Shown here: in pieces, positions 45,827-55,158 of the stretch
How the letters are laid out: each line of letters opens with the position of its first letter
How positions within the stretch are numbered: the stretch's first letter is position 1
Assembly (NCBI GenBank): GCA_947581635.1
Contig: CANPVE010000011.1
Span: 17,114-81,113, forward strand
Direction of reading: 5' to 3'
Origin: an uncultured Clostridia bacterium
Lineage (GTDB): Bacteria; Bacillota; Clostridia; Oscillospirales; Acutalibacteraceae
Length of the DNA: 64,000 bases
Notes under the pieces: model-generated
Told to the model about the DNA's origin: nothing
Databases searched by the model: none
Seen by the model: the letters and a program-made list of their open reading frames with translations, nothing else
Position numbers and translations under genes: made by a program

Positions 45827-46312
45827 ATGGAAAACACTCCCTCACAGGAATATATCAACGCCATCTGTGAACTCTATAACGATACCTACGATGACCGTGT
45901 GGAGAACACCTGCCCGCCGACCGCTGGCAACAGCCCGTGTACTCCTGGTGAAGACTGGGCGCCTGAGCAATGTGCCGAGCATAAATCCCTGTCAGGTTTC
46001 CAGTGTGAACTGCAGAAGAAAGGGTTCTCTCTGTCTACATCGAGAATCAAGAAGATCTTTATCACGGGCGGCTGTTGGACGACAGCGCGCAGCAGGAAGA
46101 TCCAGGAGCTGTATTCCCGGTACATCTCTGAGGGGCTGCAGCCCGGCGCGGCAGTGAATCGAATTGCCGCAGAGCTGAAGATCAGCAAGGTGAGTGTGTC
46201 TGTAAACCTTCCGTACAGTTCTGTCGTCTACAAGCTGGAGGAGCGGAGCAGCAACGCAAGGCGGTGTGAAAGATACAGGGCGAAACGGAAGGCAAGTGGG
46301 GGAGTGCAATAG
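45827..46312 (+). CDS. Hypothetical DNA-binding-like protein
   Basis: 161 residues. The second half resembles a helix-turn-helix (AVNRIAAELKISKVSVSVNLPYS) and ends in a basic tail (RRCERYRAKRKAS). The first half is acidic and rich in Cys. RBS GGAGG at 45818. No named family recalled. It is bracketed by copies of a 17-base repeat, and base composition is more GC-rich than the locus upstream, so it marks the start of foreign DNA. Confidence 0.5.
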   Translation: MENTPSQEYINAICELYNDTYDDRVENTCPPTAGNSPCTPGEDWAPEQCAEHKSLSGFQCELQKKGFSLSTSRIKKIFITGGCWTTARSRKIQELYSRYISEGLQPGAAVNRIAAELKISKVSVSVNLPYSSVVYKLEERSSNARRCERYRAKRKASGGVQ

Positions 46313-46334
46313 GCTTCCATTATCAGAACAAGCC

Positions 46335-46351
46335 TTGTGTTAAATGACATG
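46335..46351 (+). repeat. TTGTGTTAAATGACATG repeat, copy 2
   Basis: One mismatch (A for T) from copies 1 and 3; flanked by CC and G as copy 3 is. Confidence 0.7.
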
Positions 46352-46482
46352 GATCAGAATGTGTATAGACTTGTGCATGGAAGAACTGTGAATAAGCTCG
46401 TAGACTGAATGTGATTCTCATTTGTGTGGAGTCGGCGGTCTTCATATCCTGCGATTAGGATATACTAACCCGATGAACTGAC

Positions 46483-46528
46483 AATAGCCTCCGGGGCAGA
46501 TATTCTCTGCCTCAGGGGCTATTTTTTT
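46483..46528 (+). terminator. Intrinsic terminator 1
   Basis: Arms start AATAGCC and end GGCTATT, with GGGGCAGA/TCTGCCTC inside. A run of seven T follows. Confidence 0.75.
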
Positions 46529-46642
46529 GCTTGATAGTTAGTCACTACTAATAAACTTGCCGAGAGCACAGCATCCTGCAGAAGTCGGGTGTGCTCAAAG
46601 AATGAGCCGGGAGGATGCCCTGCTCGATTCCAGTTGTCTGCC

Positions 46643-46659
46643 TTGTGTTAATTGACATG
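46643..46659 (+). repeat. TTGTGTTAATTGACATG repeat, copy 3
   Basis: Identical to copy 1; a terminator follows within about 20-70 bases. Confidence 0.75.
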
Positions 46660-46679
46660 GGTGAGGAACTTAAAAACAT

Positions 46680-46727
46680 CCGGGACTGGCGGCTAAATGC
46701 AGCTGCTGGTTCCGGAGGCTTTTTTTA
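46680..46727 (+). terminator. Intrinsic terminator 2
   Basis: GC-rich stem from CCGGGACTGGCGGC to GCTGCTGGTTCCGG with G-U pairs, then AGGC and seven T. Confidence 0.65.
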
Positions 46728-46772
46728 TGCTCTGATGTATTTTTACTCAGGCGCAAACATTAACGCCAAAAA

Positions 46773-47835
46773 TTAGATCATCTTTCTCAGAATGGCCTGG
46801 TCTTCCTTGCTGACCTTTAACACTTTCATAGCATCCTCTACTGTTATCTTAAATGCCTCCATGACATTCTTGATGTCATTCATCAAAGTCTCAAGACGGC
46901 TTTCCTGCTTCGTCTTTTCAATAATCCCTGAGCTAAGATTACACATCATGTCCACCTCCCGGCTTATTGTCTCCGTTACCGCTATGTTGAATTCATTCGG
47001 CAACATCTCTTTTTTCTCTTCTTTGCTTATCGTCTGGGAGAAGAGCTTGCTCAGCAACCGAACCATCGGATTGTCGCTTTTCTCTCCCTTTGCTCCCAGC
47101 CGGATCACCACGATTTTCTCCAGATCATAGTTGGCGGGATCTTCTTTGTAGTCCCCGGCCAGCAGTTCTCATGAAACTCATAATCATTGACGGAGTCCGA
47201 CCTTTCCTCGGCCGTTCCAACACAGATCCACACGGAGACCACTTTCTGGATCTTCTCGTAGTGTTGTCCTGTGAATACCGTTCCCTTCTGCGCGGATATC
47301 ATCCGGGAACCATAGTATTTTCTCGTTTGGTGATGGGATACCCGGGAGTGTCGTTATTCTGGATCTCGATATTAATGATGATCTCTACAAGTTTTCCGTC
47401 CTTCGGCACCCGCACCACGAAGCGGATGTCGTAGTATATGCTGCCTTCCCGGATGCTTTTATCCTCTGTGAACGATCCCTCGATCCGACTGCTGCCGCTC
47501 AACTTCCCGTTCTCTTCTTCATCGGCTTCCAGCAGTTCGATCTCGACGTCTTCGCTGTCTGCACTGTCTTCGCTGTCTTCCGGGTCCTCGATGTCGGCAT
47601 GATCATGCATCACCGCTATTTGGCTGATCTTCGGCTTTCCCTCTATGTACTTCGGGATCTCCTTCAAAGGCATATCCTCGAACTCATCCATCGTGTACTT
47701 CAGAATATACGCCAGGATCGCCTTGTTCGCAACCAGTTTTTTGGCCGTCGCGTCGTGCGCAGCGCTTTCGTCCGTCACATTTAGAGCCTGCGCCAAATCG
47801 TTTTCTATGATCTGTTTGTCGTTGTACTTGCCCAT
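46773..47835 (-). pseudogene. Rpn-family recombination-promoting nuclease (PD-(D/E)XK), frameshifted
   Basis: Pieces in three frames form one protein. From 47835: MGKYNDKQIIENDLAQAL to IYYDIRFVVRVPKDGKLVEIIINIEIQN, the nuclease core with the E-x-Q motif. Then SRMISAQKGTVFTGQHYEKIQKV, then VVIRLGAKGEKSDNPMVRLLS to the C terminus. Breaks lie near 47335 (run AAAA) and 47165. Members are about 300-340 residues and are linked to transposase-like or recombination functions, or to defence. A promoter-like region is upstream of 47840. Confidence 0.85.
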
Positions 47836-48312
47836 GACGTATCACCACACTTTGCCTGTCCTCGACAGCATTCCTGACGCGGAATTCTGTTTTTTGACCG
47901 TCTGTATAGGATACCAGAGCGTAAAGCTGATATCTCATATAAAGTATAAACGGTCTGACACAAAATGTCAAGTGTGGTGTGGAAGCTCAGATTTACCGGA
48001 TGTTGCGGCTGTGGTCTCCGGCCTCAATTTCCTTTTACTTCCTTAATATAGCGATAATCGTATATTTATCGTAGCTGGCTTTCGCCGGGACGCGAGACCG
48101 GGACCCTGAGGCATAATACACAGGGACTTCTGCCAGCAGCGGAAATGAGTCGTGGCGGATGCTTTCCGGGCCGTGGAGACATCCCCTCACATCCCCCCTG
48201 TGGGTCTCAGGCTGTTACGGTTAACCTTTATGCTTTTTGGAGACAAGTCGACGGGCTTCCAGGTTGGCCTTTGTGGGAAAAGCATGAAAAATCATAAAAT
48301 CTGCTTTTCCTG

Positions 48313-48343
48313 TTGACAGGCTCCCCCCCATGTCTGCTAGAAT
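48313..48343 (+). promoter_or_regulatory. Promoter with 19-bp spacer containing C7
   Basis: -35 TTGACA (48313-48318) and -10 TAGAAT (48338-48343), 19 bases apart, with seven C in the spacer at 48323-48329. Loss of two C would give the ideal 17. Confidence 0.5.
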
Positions 48344-48357
48344 GGCAGTGTCAAAAG

Positions 48358-48371
48358 AACCGGATCCGGTT
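48358..48371. promoter_or_regulatory. Palindrome AACCGGATCCGGTT, possible operator
   Basis: Perfect 14-bp palindrome just behind the -10 box. A related CTGGATCCGGAT is 23 bases on. Confidence 0.5.
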
Positions 48372-48477
48372 ACAACTCGCTGACCTGGATCCGGATCGAG
48401 ACAGGTGTGTACAAAGATTGGTTTTGGCCGTGTGACCAGAGCGTTACATGGATATAATGGAGAGGAGGCGGTTGTTA

Positions 48478-48638
48478 TGATGGGCAGCGAAGACGCGAAC
48501 GCGTTGCTGCAGGACGAAGGAAGCTTCATATCCCGCGAGAGCGGGCGTGATACGAACTTAGAGGCTTATGCGAGAGATCATCGAAGCGTGATCGTCGAAA
48601 TGTATAACGTCGGCCTCTACAGCGATTTTCGGGAGTGA
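48478..48638 (+). CDS. Small hypothetical protein
   Basis: 53 codons from MMGSEDANALLQDEG after GGAGGCGG. Acidic. No family recognised. A longer form from 48405 lacks a ribosome site. Confidence 0.35.
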
Positions 48639-48803
48639 ACGCCAGTTTGAGTGCGAAGCCACGATGACACGTTGTGCATAATGGTGCCAATCGCGAACTG
48701 AACACCGGACTGACCCAGGTACCAGCCATACCTCTGGGTTCAGCAAGCTTACAAACTATGGTACTTTGGGTAGGACGGGCTCCCTGGGACGGAGGTTAAA
48801 AGT

Positions 48804-49574
48804 ATGGATATAGAGAAGAATGACAGCGCGGCAGTGCTGACCTATGACAGGGAGCGGCTGGCGGAACTGTCGAAGCTGGCGATCGGAGGAAGGACGCTGA
48901 GGGAGTTTGCCAATGTGAGCGGACTTTCCGAGGGCTTTCTCTCCCGCCTGACGACAGGGAAACTGCTCTCCGCACCTACCAGGAGGTCAATCGCGAAGCT
49001 GATGGCTGAATCGAGCAGGCCACAGAACGGCATCACGCTTGAAGAAATGATGCGTGCTGCGGGGTACTCCATCACCTCGTACATCATCAGCAAGGTGGCC
49101 GGGCCTGTGTCGAACGATGAAGAGGCTTTGCCAGCTGAAGCTCAGAGCTCCGCGTTTCCCGTGTTCCTCACAGCGTCTGTGCTGGAGAGGACGGGACAGC
49201 TGGGGCACAGATACTCATCTGACCATCAGAGGGAGATGTTTGTCATTTCCGTCAAGGGCGGCAAGGACATCATCGGTATCCCCGCGTTCTGCGGACTGGG
49301 GGCGGTTGAAGATGAGATGAAGGAAGCGAAGCGGAATCTTCTGGTGGCGTACAGCATCTACTCCGAGGAGATCAGGGACAAGTTCCTGGTCGTGCTCACC
49401 AATCAGCCGGAACTGTACGAGAACTTCGACAGGACAAGGATGTTTGGGTACGGAGGAGAGTTCTACCTGGCGCTGACCGAGGATTTCCGGAGTTTTACGC
49501 AGCAAAGACCGGGTCCGGACCATCAACCTGGACGGCGAACCGGAGACTGGCGGCGAGGGGCCCGCGACCTATAA
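48804..49574 (+). CDS. Helix-turn-helix protein, probably frameshifted near its end
   Basis: 256 codons. The N terminus has a HTH (LREFANVSGLSEGFLSRLTTGK, then RRSIAKLMAES). The middle carries GGKDIIGIPAFCGLG and KFLVVLTNQPELYENFD. After FYLALTEDF the frame becomes Arg/Gly-rich and unlike a protein, while another frame reads DRVRTINLDGEPETGG to a stop at about 49608, so one base was gained or lost near 49495. RBS GGAGG. Perhaps a regulator of the accessory element. Confidence 0.6.
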   Translation: MDIEKNDSAAVLTYDRERLAELSKLAIGGRTLREFANVSGLSEGFLSRLTTGKLLSAPTRRSIAKLMAESSRPQNGITLEEMMRAAGYSITSYIISKVAGPVSNDEEALPAEAQSSAFPVFLTASVLERTGQLGHRYSSDHQREMFVISVKGGKDIIGIPAFCGLGAVEDEMKEAKRNLLVAYSIYSEEIRDKFLVVLTNQPELYENFDRTRMFGYGGEFYLALTEDFRSFTQQRPGPDHQPGRRTGDWRRGARDL

Positions 49575-49621
49575 TCTTGTGGCGTCGCGGTGCGGGACAT
49601 AACACCAGAAAGGATAAGACC

Positions 49622-50014
49622 ATGTTCAGCAACGATCGTTTTTGGCGCGACATGGGATTGGGCAATCGGGAACTTGGCGAATACCTAATGAATCTGATTG
49701 ATTCTGACCGGGTGTCACGATACAACAGCAACCTGGAATATCGCAACATGGCGGTGATCAGATGGCTGGCGGAGAATGACGCTCCGGAAGAACTGATCGA
49801 ACAGGCGAAGAAGGACGAAGCTCAAGGCATCAACGCGATACTGAATGTGGTTGATGAGATCCGCATGTGCGGAGTTGAGCTTGTTGTCGTTCCGGCTGAA
49901 GTAGTGAAGCTGATTCCGGCAGCTCTCGGCCCTGTGGCGTCCGCGTATCTCATCCAGCTCTGCGAGGAGTACGAGGACTACGCGGGCGGAAGCGATAAAG
50001 ATTGCCGGGGCTGA
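49622..50014 (+). CDS. Hypothetical protein
   Basis: 130 residues, mostly helical and acidic (LGNRELGEYLMNLIDSDRVS, EELIEQAKKDEAQGI, VEDLIPA-like end VVKLIPAALGPVASAYLIQL). No family recognised; likely an accessory-element gene. Confidence 0.5.
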   Translation: MFSNDRFWRDMGLGNRELGEYLMNLIDSDRVSRYNSNLEYRNMAVIRWLAENDAPEELIEQAKKDEAQGINAILNVVDEIRMCGVELVVVPAEVVKLIPAALGPVASAYLIQLCEEYEDYAGGSDKDCRG

Positions 50015-50199
50015 CAGGGGCGGCCGGGAAGGTCGTCCGGGAGACACAGACACACAGCACCATCAGATGCCCGAATCATGGTTTCGGTGCTCCCCGGCGG
50101 GGCAAAAGCCCTGTCCGGGGATGCACTGAACGCCAGATGAACGGAACATACGCTGAACTGGTACGGAATGATAGATTTACCGGAAAGGAGGAAGTCAGA

Positions 50200-50652
50200 A
50201 TGTCCAATGCGGCTCACCTGTTTGTTATCATTCAAGAAGGGTTATTTACCCACTACGCAGACTGGAATACCGGCTTGATGGTGCCCGATAAAACCCACGA
50301 AAGCCTGTGCCAGAACGTGGTATTGGAACTGGGACGGCTTGTGGACGAGCTGGCCGGGGAGATGAAAAGGAGGCGGAAAGCCATGGAGGACAGCGCACGC
50401 TTTGGCTGCGGCTGGATCAGGTGTTTTCCTGACTTTGATTTTATGCGCGGAATCATGCCGCCATCGTTTCAGGATGTGTGCGGCGCCGGTTCCGACATCG
50501 TGCGGATCTGCCGGTTTACGGATCATACGTTATCCGAGCGGGCTGAAAACGCCGGGATCGTGCTTCCGCGCCTTTCGGCGGGACTTCGCATATCCGGAGC
50601 ACAGACGGGTGGAGAGACCCGTCCGGCTGGAAATACGGGGCCGGCGGAGTAA
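50200..50652 (+). CDS. Hypothetical protein
   Basis: 150 residues starting MSNAAHLFVIIQEGLF after AAGGAGG. A helical middle (LCQNVVLELGRLVDELAGEMK) and a Gly/Pro-rich tail. Not recognised. Confidence 0.5.
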   Translation: MSNAAHLFVIIQEGLFTHYADWNTGLMVPDKTHESLCQNVVLELGRLVDELAGEMKRRRKAMEDSARFGCGWIRCFPDFDFMRGIMPPSFQDVCGAGSDIVRICRFTDHTLSERAENAGIVLPRLSAGLRISGAQTGGETRPAGNTGPAE

Positions 50653-51526
50653 GCGGACAGGCCTGCGGGACGGCACCTTGAAAACTGCACAGCGCTATGG
50701 GGCCGTCATACGGCAGCTGAGTTTGAGTGCCGCCTGAGCGGACAGAACCCGGAGGGGCAGAAGATGAATCCGGAAGCATGCCATCATGCTTCAGAGGATG
50801 TAAAAATGAACAGGAGTTGATGGAATATGAAATGGCGCTAGATATCAGGTCATTTTATGCGCGGAAATCATGGAAGACGCCTTGCGTTGCGCGCCTTTTA
50901 TGAAAACGTGTGGAAGAACCCTGCTCAGGATGAAAGCTGGCAGCGCTGAAAAGGCGCACCGGATGGAGGAAAAAGTAAGACTGGACAAGCCGGTACGTGG
51001 ATCCTGAAGTACAAAAAGATGGCAGAACATACAGGATTAAAACGGAATGGGATCCGCCGTACAAAACGCGGTCATGATCGGCCACGTGGGGAATACCGCA
51101 GTTCTGAGAGCGGTGTGCTCCGGAACATACGGATGTCGGTTCTGAAATAACTGAGCGGGTAAGATACACAGAGGATCAGACACGATTGTTCCGGTCTATT
51201 GGGAGACTGTAAATTGATGTTTTGACGGGCGGCAGATACGGATCGATTTGCGGATGAAGACCATGCCGGGAACGAAAGAAATGACCGGAGCCACATCAGC
51301 GGGAGAATGTTCACGAGAGTGGGCAGCGATGCTGGTGTGGCTCTTTTCCTGTCCGGTTTGACTGTGCCGGGACTTTTCCGCACAGCGGCGCTGAGGCCCG
51401 TGCGCGTCAGAAGGGGAAGATGTCAACCGGACCGCTGCCTGGCGGTGGGTACCCCTCCGCCCCTGGGTTTGCCTCGATCTCCTGGCGGATCAGGTCTCTG
51501 GCTGAGGCGGACGCGGGGTCGTCCTC
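50653..51526. other. Eroded GC-rich region, no intact gene
   Basis: About 870 bases. Only broken pieces are seen, such as ALDIRSFYARKSWKTPCVAR from about 50832. Codon pattern hints at former genes. Confidence 0.5.
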
Positions 51527-52879
51527 CTACCCATCTGTTTCCGGCACGTACTTCGTGTAGTCGCACAGGATCCTGCTGTCAAAGAAGTGGGTTGGCCGGC
51601 CGCAGGTCTCGCAGAAGCGGGCGTTACTGGGGTTCGGGCGACGTCTTCTCTCCTCATCAAAAAAGAGCCTGCCCTCATAATCCTCGTATCCGCCGTCACA
51701 GTAGTTGTAGAGACTGGCGCCGCAGATGCGGCAGTACTGGGCCTTCGGGCTGAACTCGGTGTTGTGGCAGCGCGGACACTGCTCGACCCGCATGGTCTCA
51801 GTGTCATAAGGAACGCCGTCGCTGTATTGAACAGGTTTGTGCATGTATTCTATGTCCTCCGTTAAAACATGGTATGCAGAGAAAACGATCTCTGCCCCGC
51901 ATACGAGGCAGAACCTGGCGTAGTGTGGGTTGTAGTGGCGCTTCCCGGCATACGGCCCGCTTTTCGTGCCCAGGCAGATGTTGATAGCCGGCGCTCCGCA
52001 GATCCGGCAGAACTTTGCCCCGAGGCTGAGGTCGGTGTTGCCGCACCTCGGACACATCAGGACAGAATAGAGAGGGTCCGTGTAGATGGGTTCCGGGAGC
52101 GGCCTGTACTGGAAGCGGCGGCGGAACCGGTTGGAACCTCAGCTGGGACAATGTTCCGCGCCTGTCGGAATGGCGCGCCCGCAGTCTGCACAGCAGTTGG
52201 GGAGCTCCTCGAGCCGTATGGAGCGCAGGAACTGTAAGATGTCCGCCGTGCAGTAGCGGAGGTCACGCTTCAGACAGTCGTACCGCATATCGGTAGCTGC
52301 GCTTGTGATGAAGAAGGCCCACTCCAGATCAGGCGAGGCTTCGTCTTTGCTCCTGTGCCTCACTACCGTATTGGCGAGCGGCGCCGGGCTCAGGAGGTTG
52401 CGGGCGAAGGCGTTCGCCTCCTTCTCATACTCGTCGTACTGTGCATCCGAGACACAGGACCTGCTCAGCAGGTCGGTGCCGACGTCCAGGTGGCGCCCCA
52501 GGAAGATGTGCCCCAGCTCGTGGGCGATGGTGAAGCGGGACCAGGCGTCCGTGAGCGTGTCGTTGTAGCAGATGATATAGCGGCTGTGCACAGGGTCATA
52601 AGCGCAGGCGCCGAGGTCGCTGCCCATGGACTCCACGACCTCGGTATAGCTGTAGCCGCCCAGCTGCGCGACACTTGTGTATGTAACGAGCTGGATCTCG
52701 TTGGACAGGGCGTCGATGATCCGCTCCAGCTGAAGAGGCATGCTGTCGATCCCACAGTCCATAAGTGCTTCCGCCTCTGCTCGGACGGCCTTCGGATAGT
52801 TCGCGCCTCGGATGAAGGGGATGCCTCCCCGGAGGTCAAATCCCCTCATCGTGGTCGGTGCCGCTGAACGCCTCTTCAA
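51527..52879 (-). pseudogene. ImmA/IrrE-type metallopeptidase with zinc ribbons, interrupted by an in-frame TGA
   Basis: One frame runs the whole length. Residues 1-200 are an ImmA/IrrE peptidase with the zinc motif FTIAHELGHIFLG and DEYEKEANAFARNLL as third ligand. Then CCADCGRAIPTGAEHCPS is followed by TGA at 52139-52141, exactly where the zinc ribbon needs Cys (C-x2-C...CPxC). After it come more ribbons, CPRCGN, FCRICGAP, CPRCHNTEF, CRICGAS and FCETCGRP. A TGC-to-TGA change is the simplest reading; the peptidase half would still be made. ImmA enzymes cleave the partner repressor, which lies just upstream. Confidence 0.75.
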
Positions 52880-53186
52880 AGGTGAGGCGGAGGATGTCGA
52901 CCATCCTCTTCTTGTCTTTCTCGTCCATCCTGCGGGCGGCGCGTTGGATTATGCGGATCTCCGGCTCGTCGTCGATCTGGCGGCACAGGGCGAGCAGGTA
53001 GTTGTAGTCCACGTCCAGTGTCTTTCCGATCGCCCGCAGGGTCTCGTTGCCGGGAACGAGCGAGTCTCCCCGTTCGATCCTGGCAATGGTCGAGTTGCTG
53101 ACCTTCACCGCCTGGGCGAGGTCGCGCTGTGACAGGTCCTTCTCCTGCCTGCGGCGGCAGATCACGGTCCCTAAGCTTTCTTCCAT
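52836..53186 (-). CDS. XRE-family repressor (ImmR-like)
   Basis: 116 residues from MEESLGTVICRRRQEKDLS. The HTH is LSQRDLAQAVKVSNSTIARIERGDS. The tail (IQRAARRMDEKDKKRMVDILRLTFEEAF) is like ImmR-type repressors. Start 53186 has AGGAGG before it. It overlaps the peptidase gene and faces 53420 across a promoter region with GTTGCA palindromes. Confidence 0.8.
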   Translation of the reverse strand: MEESLGTVICRRRQEKDLSQRDLAQAVKVSNSTIARIERGDSLVPGNETLRAIGKTLDVDYNYLLALCRQIDDEPEIRIIQRAARRMDEKDKKRMVDILRLTFEEAFSGTDHDEGI

Positions 53187-53267
53187 CCGTATTCCTCCTG
53201 TCATTTTCAGATCAGTGTCCCCCAATTTCAGGCGTCCATGCGGGCGCCTTCCGCTGCTGACACCCTC

Positions 53268-53296
53268 ATTATAGCATACCTGTTGCACCGATGCAA
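53268..53296 (-). promoter_or_regulatory. Promoter of the repressor-peptidase pair
   Basis: On the minus strand, -35 TTGCAT (53296-53291) and -10 TATAAT (53273-53268), 17 bases apart. Its -35 lies in the palindrome at 53282-53297. Confidence 0.75.
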
Positions 53297-53297
53297 C
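53282..53297. promoter_or_regulatory. Operator GTTGCA-N4-TGCAAC
   Basis: Perfect palindrome over the -35 of the leftward promoter. A half-site GTTGCA also overlaps the -35 of the rightward promoter at 53324-53329. Confidence 0.75.
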
Positions 53298-53324
53298 TAA
53301 ATTTGAAAATTTTCCGCAGAAGTG

Positions 53325-53353
53325 TTGCACTGGCGGAGCGAACCTGTTATACT
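53325..53353 (+). promoter_or_regulatory. Rightward promoter of the small HTH gene
   Basis: -35 TTGCAC (53325-53330), 17 bases, -10 TATACT (53348-53353). Confidence 0.7.
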
Positions 53354-53419
53354 CATACCATCGGGACCGGAAGAGGGCTCCAGAGGGGTCCAAAGAGGTC
53401 CGGAAAGGAGCGGATCAGC

Positions 53420-53674
53420 ATGATCAGAATGAACGTGCCGGCATTTCTGGATCTGCAGGGCGATATCAGTGACGCTGAGTTTGCGAGACGGCTGGGCGTC
53501 AGCCGTTCCCAGCTCTGGCGCATCCGCGGGGAGAAGTCCGCCGTGGGCGGGAATTTCATCGAGAAGTTCATGATCGCCTACCCAGATATGCCACTGAACG
53601 CAAATCTTTTTTGCCAAAAATGTGGCGCTAACGACACAGAAGAGCATGGCAGGCACAGCGGGAAGGACGGGTGA
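53420..53674 (+). CDS. Small HTH protein (Cro-like)
   Basis: 84 residues from MIRMNVPAFLDLQGDISD. HTH DAEFARRLGVSRSQLWRIRGEKSA is clear. RBS GGAAAGGAG. It lies divergent to the repressor and is probably the early regulator of the phage-like module. Confidence 0.65.
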   Translation: MIRMNVPAFLDLQGDISDAEFARRLGVSRSQLWRIRGEKSAVGGNFIEKFMIAYPDMPLNANLFCQKCGANDTEEHGRHSGKDG

Positions 53675-53680
53675 GAGCGG

Positions 53681-55144
53681 ATGGAAGGACCGATGAAGAT
53701 GCCGGTCCGGGTGACGCCTTACCGGCACCAGCAGGACGCGTTCGACTTCGCGATGCGGATCTTCGATCAGAGAGGCCTGGGAGGCGCCGTGAGGGCGGCA
53801 TCGTCGGCCAGCCAGGGAGGCGCGGGATGCGGCCCTGTTGATGGAAATGGGCACAGGCAAGAGTCTGGTGTCCATCGCGGTGGCGGGGCAGCTGTTCGAG
53901 CTGTGCCGGATCGACAGGGCGCTTGTGGTAGCTCCGCTCTCCATCCTCGGCGTCTGGGAGGAGGAATTCCGAAAGTTCGCCGGCTTCCCTTACTCCCTGA
54001 CGGTGCTGAAGGGTACGGTGGAGAAGAAGCGGGAGCAGCTGAGGAACCTTCCGGACCGCAGGCTGCAGGTCGTGGTGGTGAACTACGAATCCGCCTGGCG
54101 CCTGGAAAAGGAGCTCCCCGGCTTTGGGGCCGACCTGGTCATCGCGGACGAGGCCCACAAGATCAAGGAGAGCCGGACGAAGCAGTCCAGGGCGCTCCAC
54201 AGGCTGGGGGACAGCGCGAGGTACCGTCTCCTCCTGACCGGGACGCTCATCACGAACCGGGAGCTGGACGCCTGGAGCCAGTACCGCTTTGTGGATCCCC
54301 GCGTGTTCGGGACCAGCTTTTACGCCTTCCGGAGCCGCTTCTTTGACATGACCGGCTACGGCAACCACATCCCGGTCTTCCGGAAGAGCAGGACGGAGGA
54401 GTTTCTGAGACGGCTACACTCTGTGGCGTTCCGGGTCACGAAAGCCGAGGCGCTGGACCTGCCGGACACCACGGAGGAGACGCGGTATGTGGAGCTGGAG
54501 CCGGACGCCAGGGAGCTCTACCGGGAGCTTGCCAGGGAATCCTACTCGGAACTGGAGCGCGGAGAGATCACCGCTTCGAACGTCCTGACGAAGATTCTCC
54601 GGCTCTCCCAGGTGACGGGCGGATATGTCGGCGATGACGAGAAGAACATGCACGCCGTCAGCACCGCCAAGCTGGACGCGCTGGAGGACATCCTCGACTC
54701 CGTTATGGCGGATGGCGGGAAGCTGGTCATCATGGCAAGGTTCGTAGCCGAGCTGGACGGCATCGTTTCCCTCCTGGAGAAACGTGGCATCGGATACGCC
54801 CAGGTGCGCGGAGGCGTCAGGGACAGAGCGGAGGATGTCCGGCGGCTCCAGGAGAAGGATGACTGCAGGGTGTTTGTGGGGCAGATCGCGGCGGCCAGAC
54901 TGGGGCTGACCCTGACCGCAGCCGACAGGCTGGTGTTCTACAGCCTTGATACAGCATGAGCAACTTCACCCAGGCGCAGGCCCGAATCCACCGCATCGGC
55001 GCCAGGAGCACCTGCCACTACCTTTACCTCGTGGCGAAGGGCACTGTGGACGAGCAGGTCCTGAAAGCCCTGCGGGGCAAGATGGATCTGGCAAAGGCAC
55101 TGGTAGACGATTACAGACAGGGGCACAATCCATTTCAATCCTGA
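53681..55144 (+). pseudogene. SNF2-type DNA helicase, frameshifted twice
   Basis: The head VRVTPYRHQQDAFDFAMRIF and the main part ALLMEMGTGKSLVSIAVAGQ (Walker A) are in different frames, with a break near 53800. Then come VIADEAHKIKESRTK (motif II), YRLLLTGTLITN (III), and after a lost base near 54945 FTQAQARIHRIGARSTCHYLYL (motif VI). The repaired length would be about 485 residues, as in phage SNF2 helicases. Early-replication gene. Confidence 0.85.
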
Positions 55145-55158
55145 AGGAGGTACACATC

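Larger units (their letters stand above)
46313..46772. other. Noncoding region with two motif-led hairpin units
   Basis: It has two further copies of the 17-base repeat (46335, 46643), a stem ATATCCT/AGGATAT (46444-46463), and two terminators (46483-46528, 46680-46727). No coding frame supported. Small RNAs are a possibility. Confidence 0.5.
47836..48477. other. Noncoding junction region with a promoter and palindrome
   Basis: Holds an inverted repeat CGATAA/TTATCG (about 48051-48070), a promoter-like pair with an odd spacer (48313-48343) and a perfect 14-bp palindrome (48358-48371). Base composition rises towards GC here. No coding frame supported. Confidence 0.45.

Noticed and set aside
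52139..52141. Selenocysteine at the TGA of the ImmA-type gene
   Set aside because: TGA falls at a Cys position, but in a structural zinc ribbon; no clear SECIS-like hairpin was identified behind it, and many nearby genes are broken by mutation. A nonsense change is simpler.
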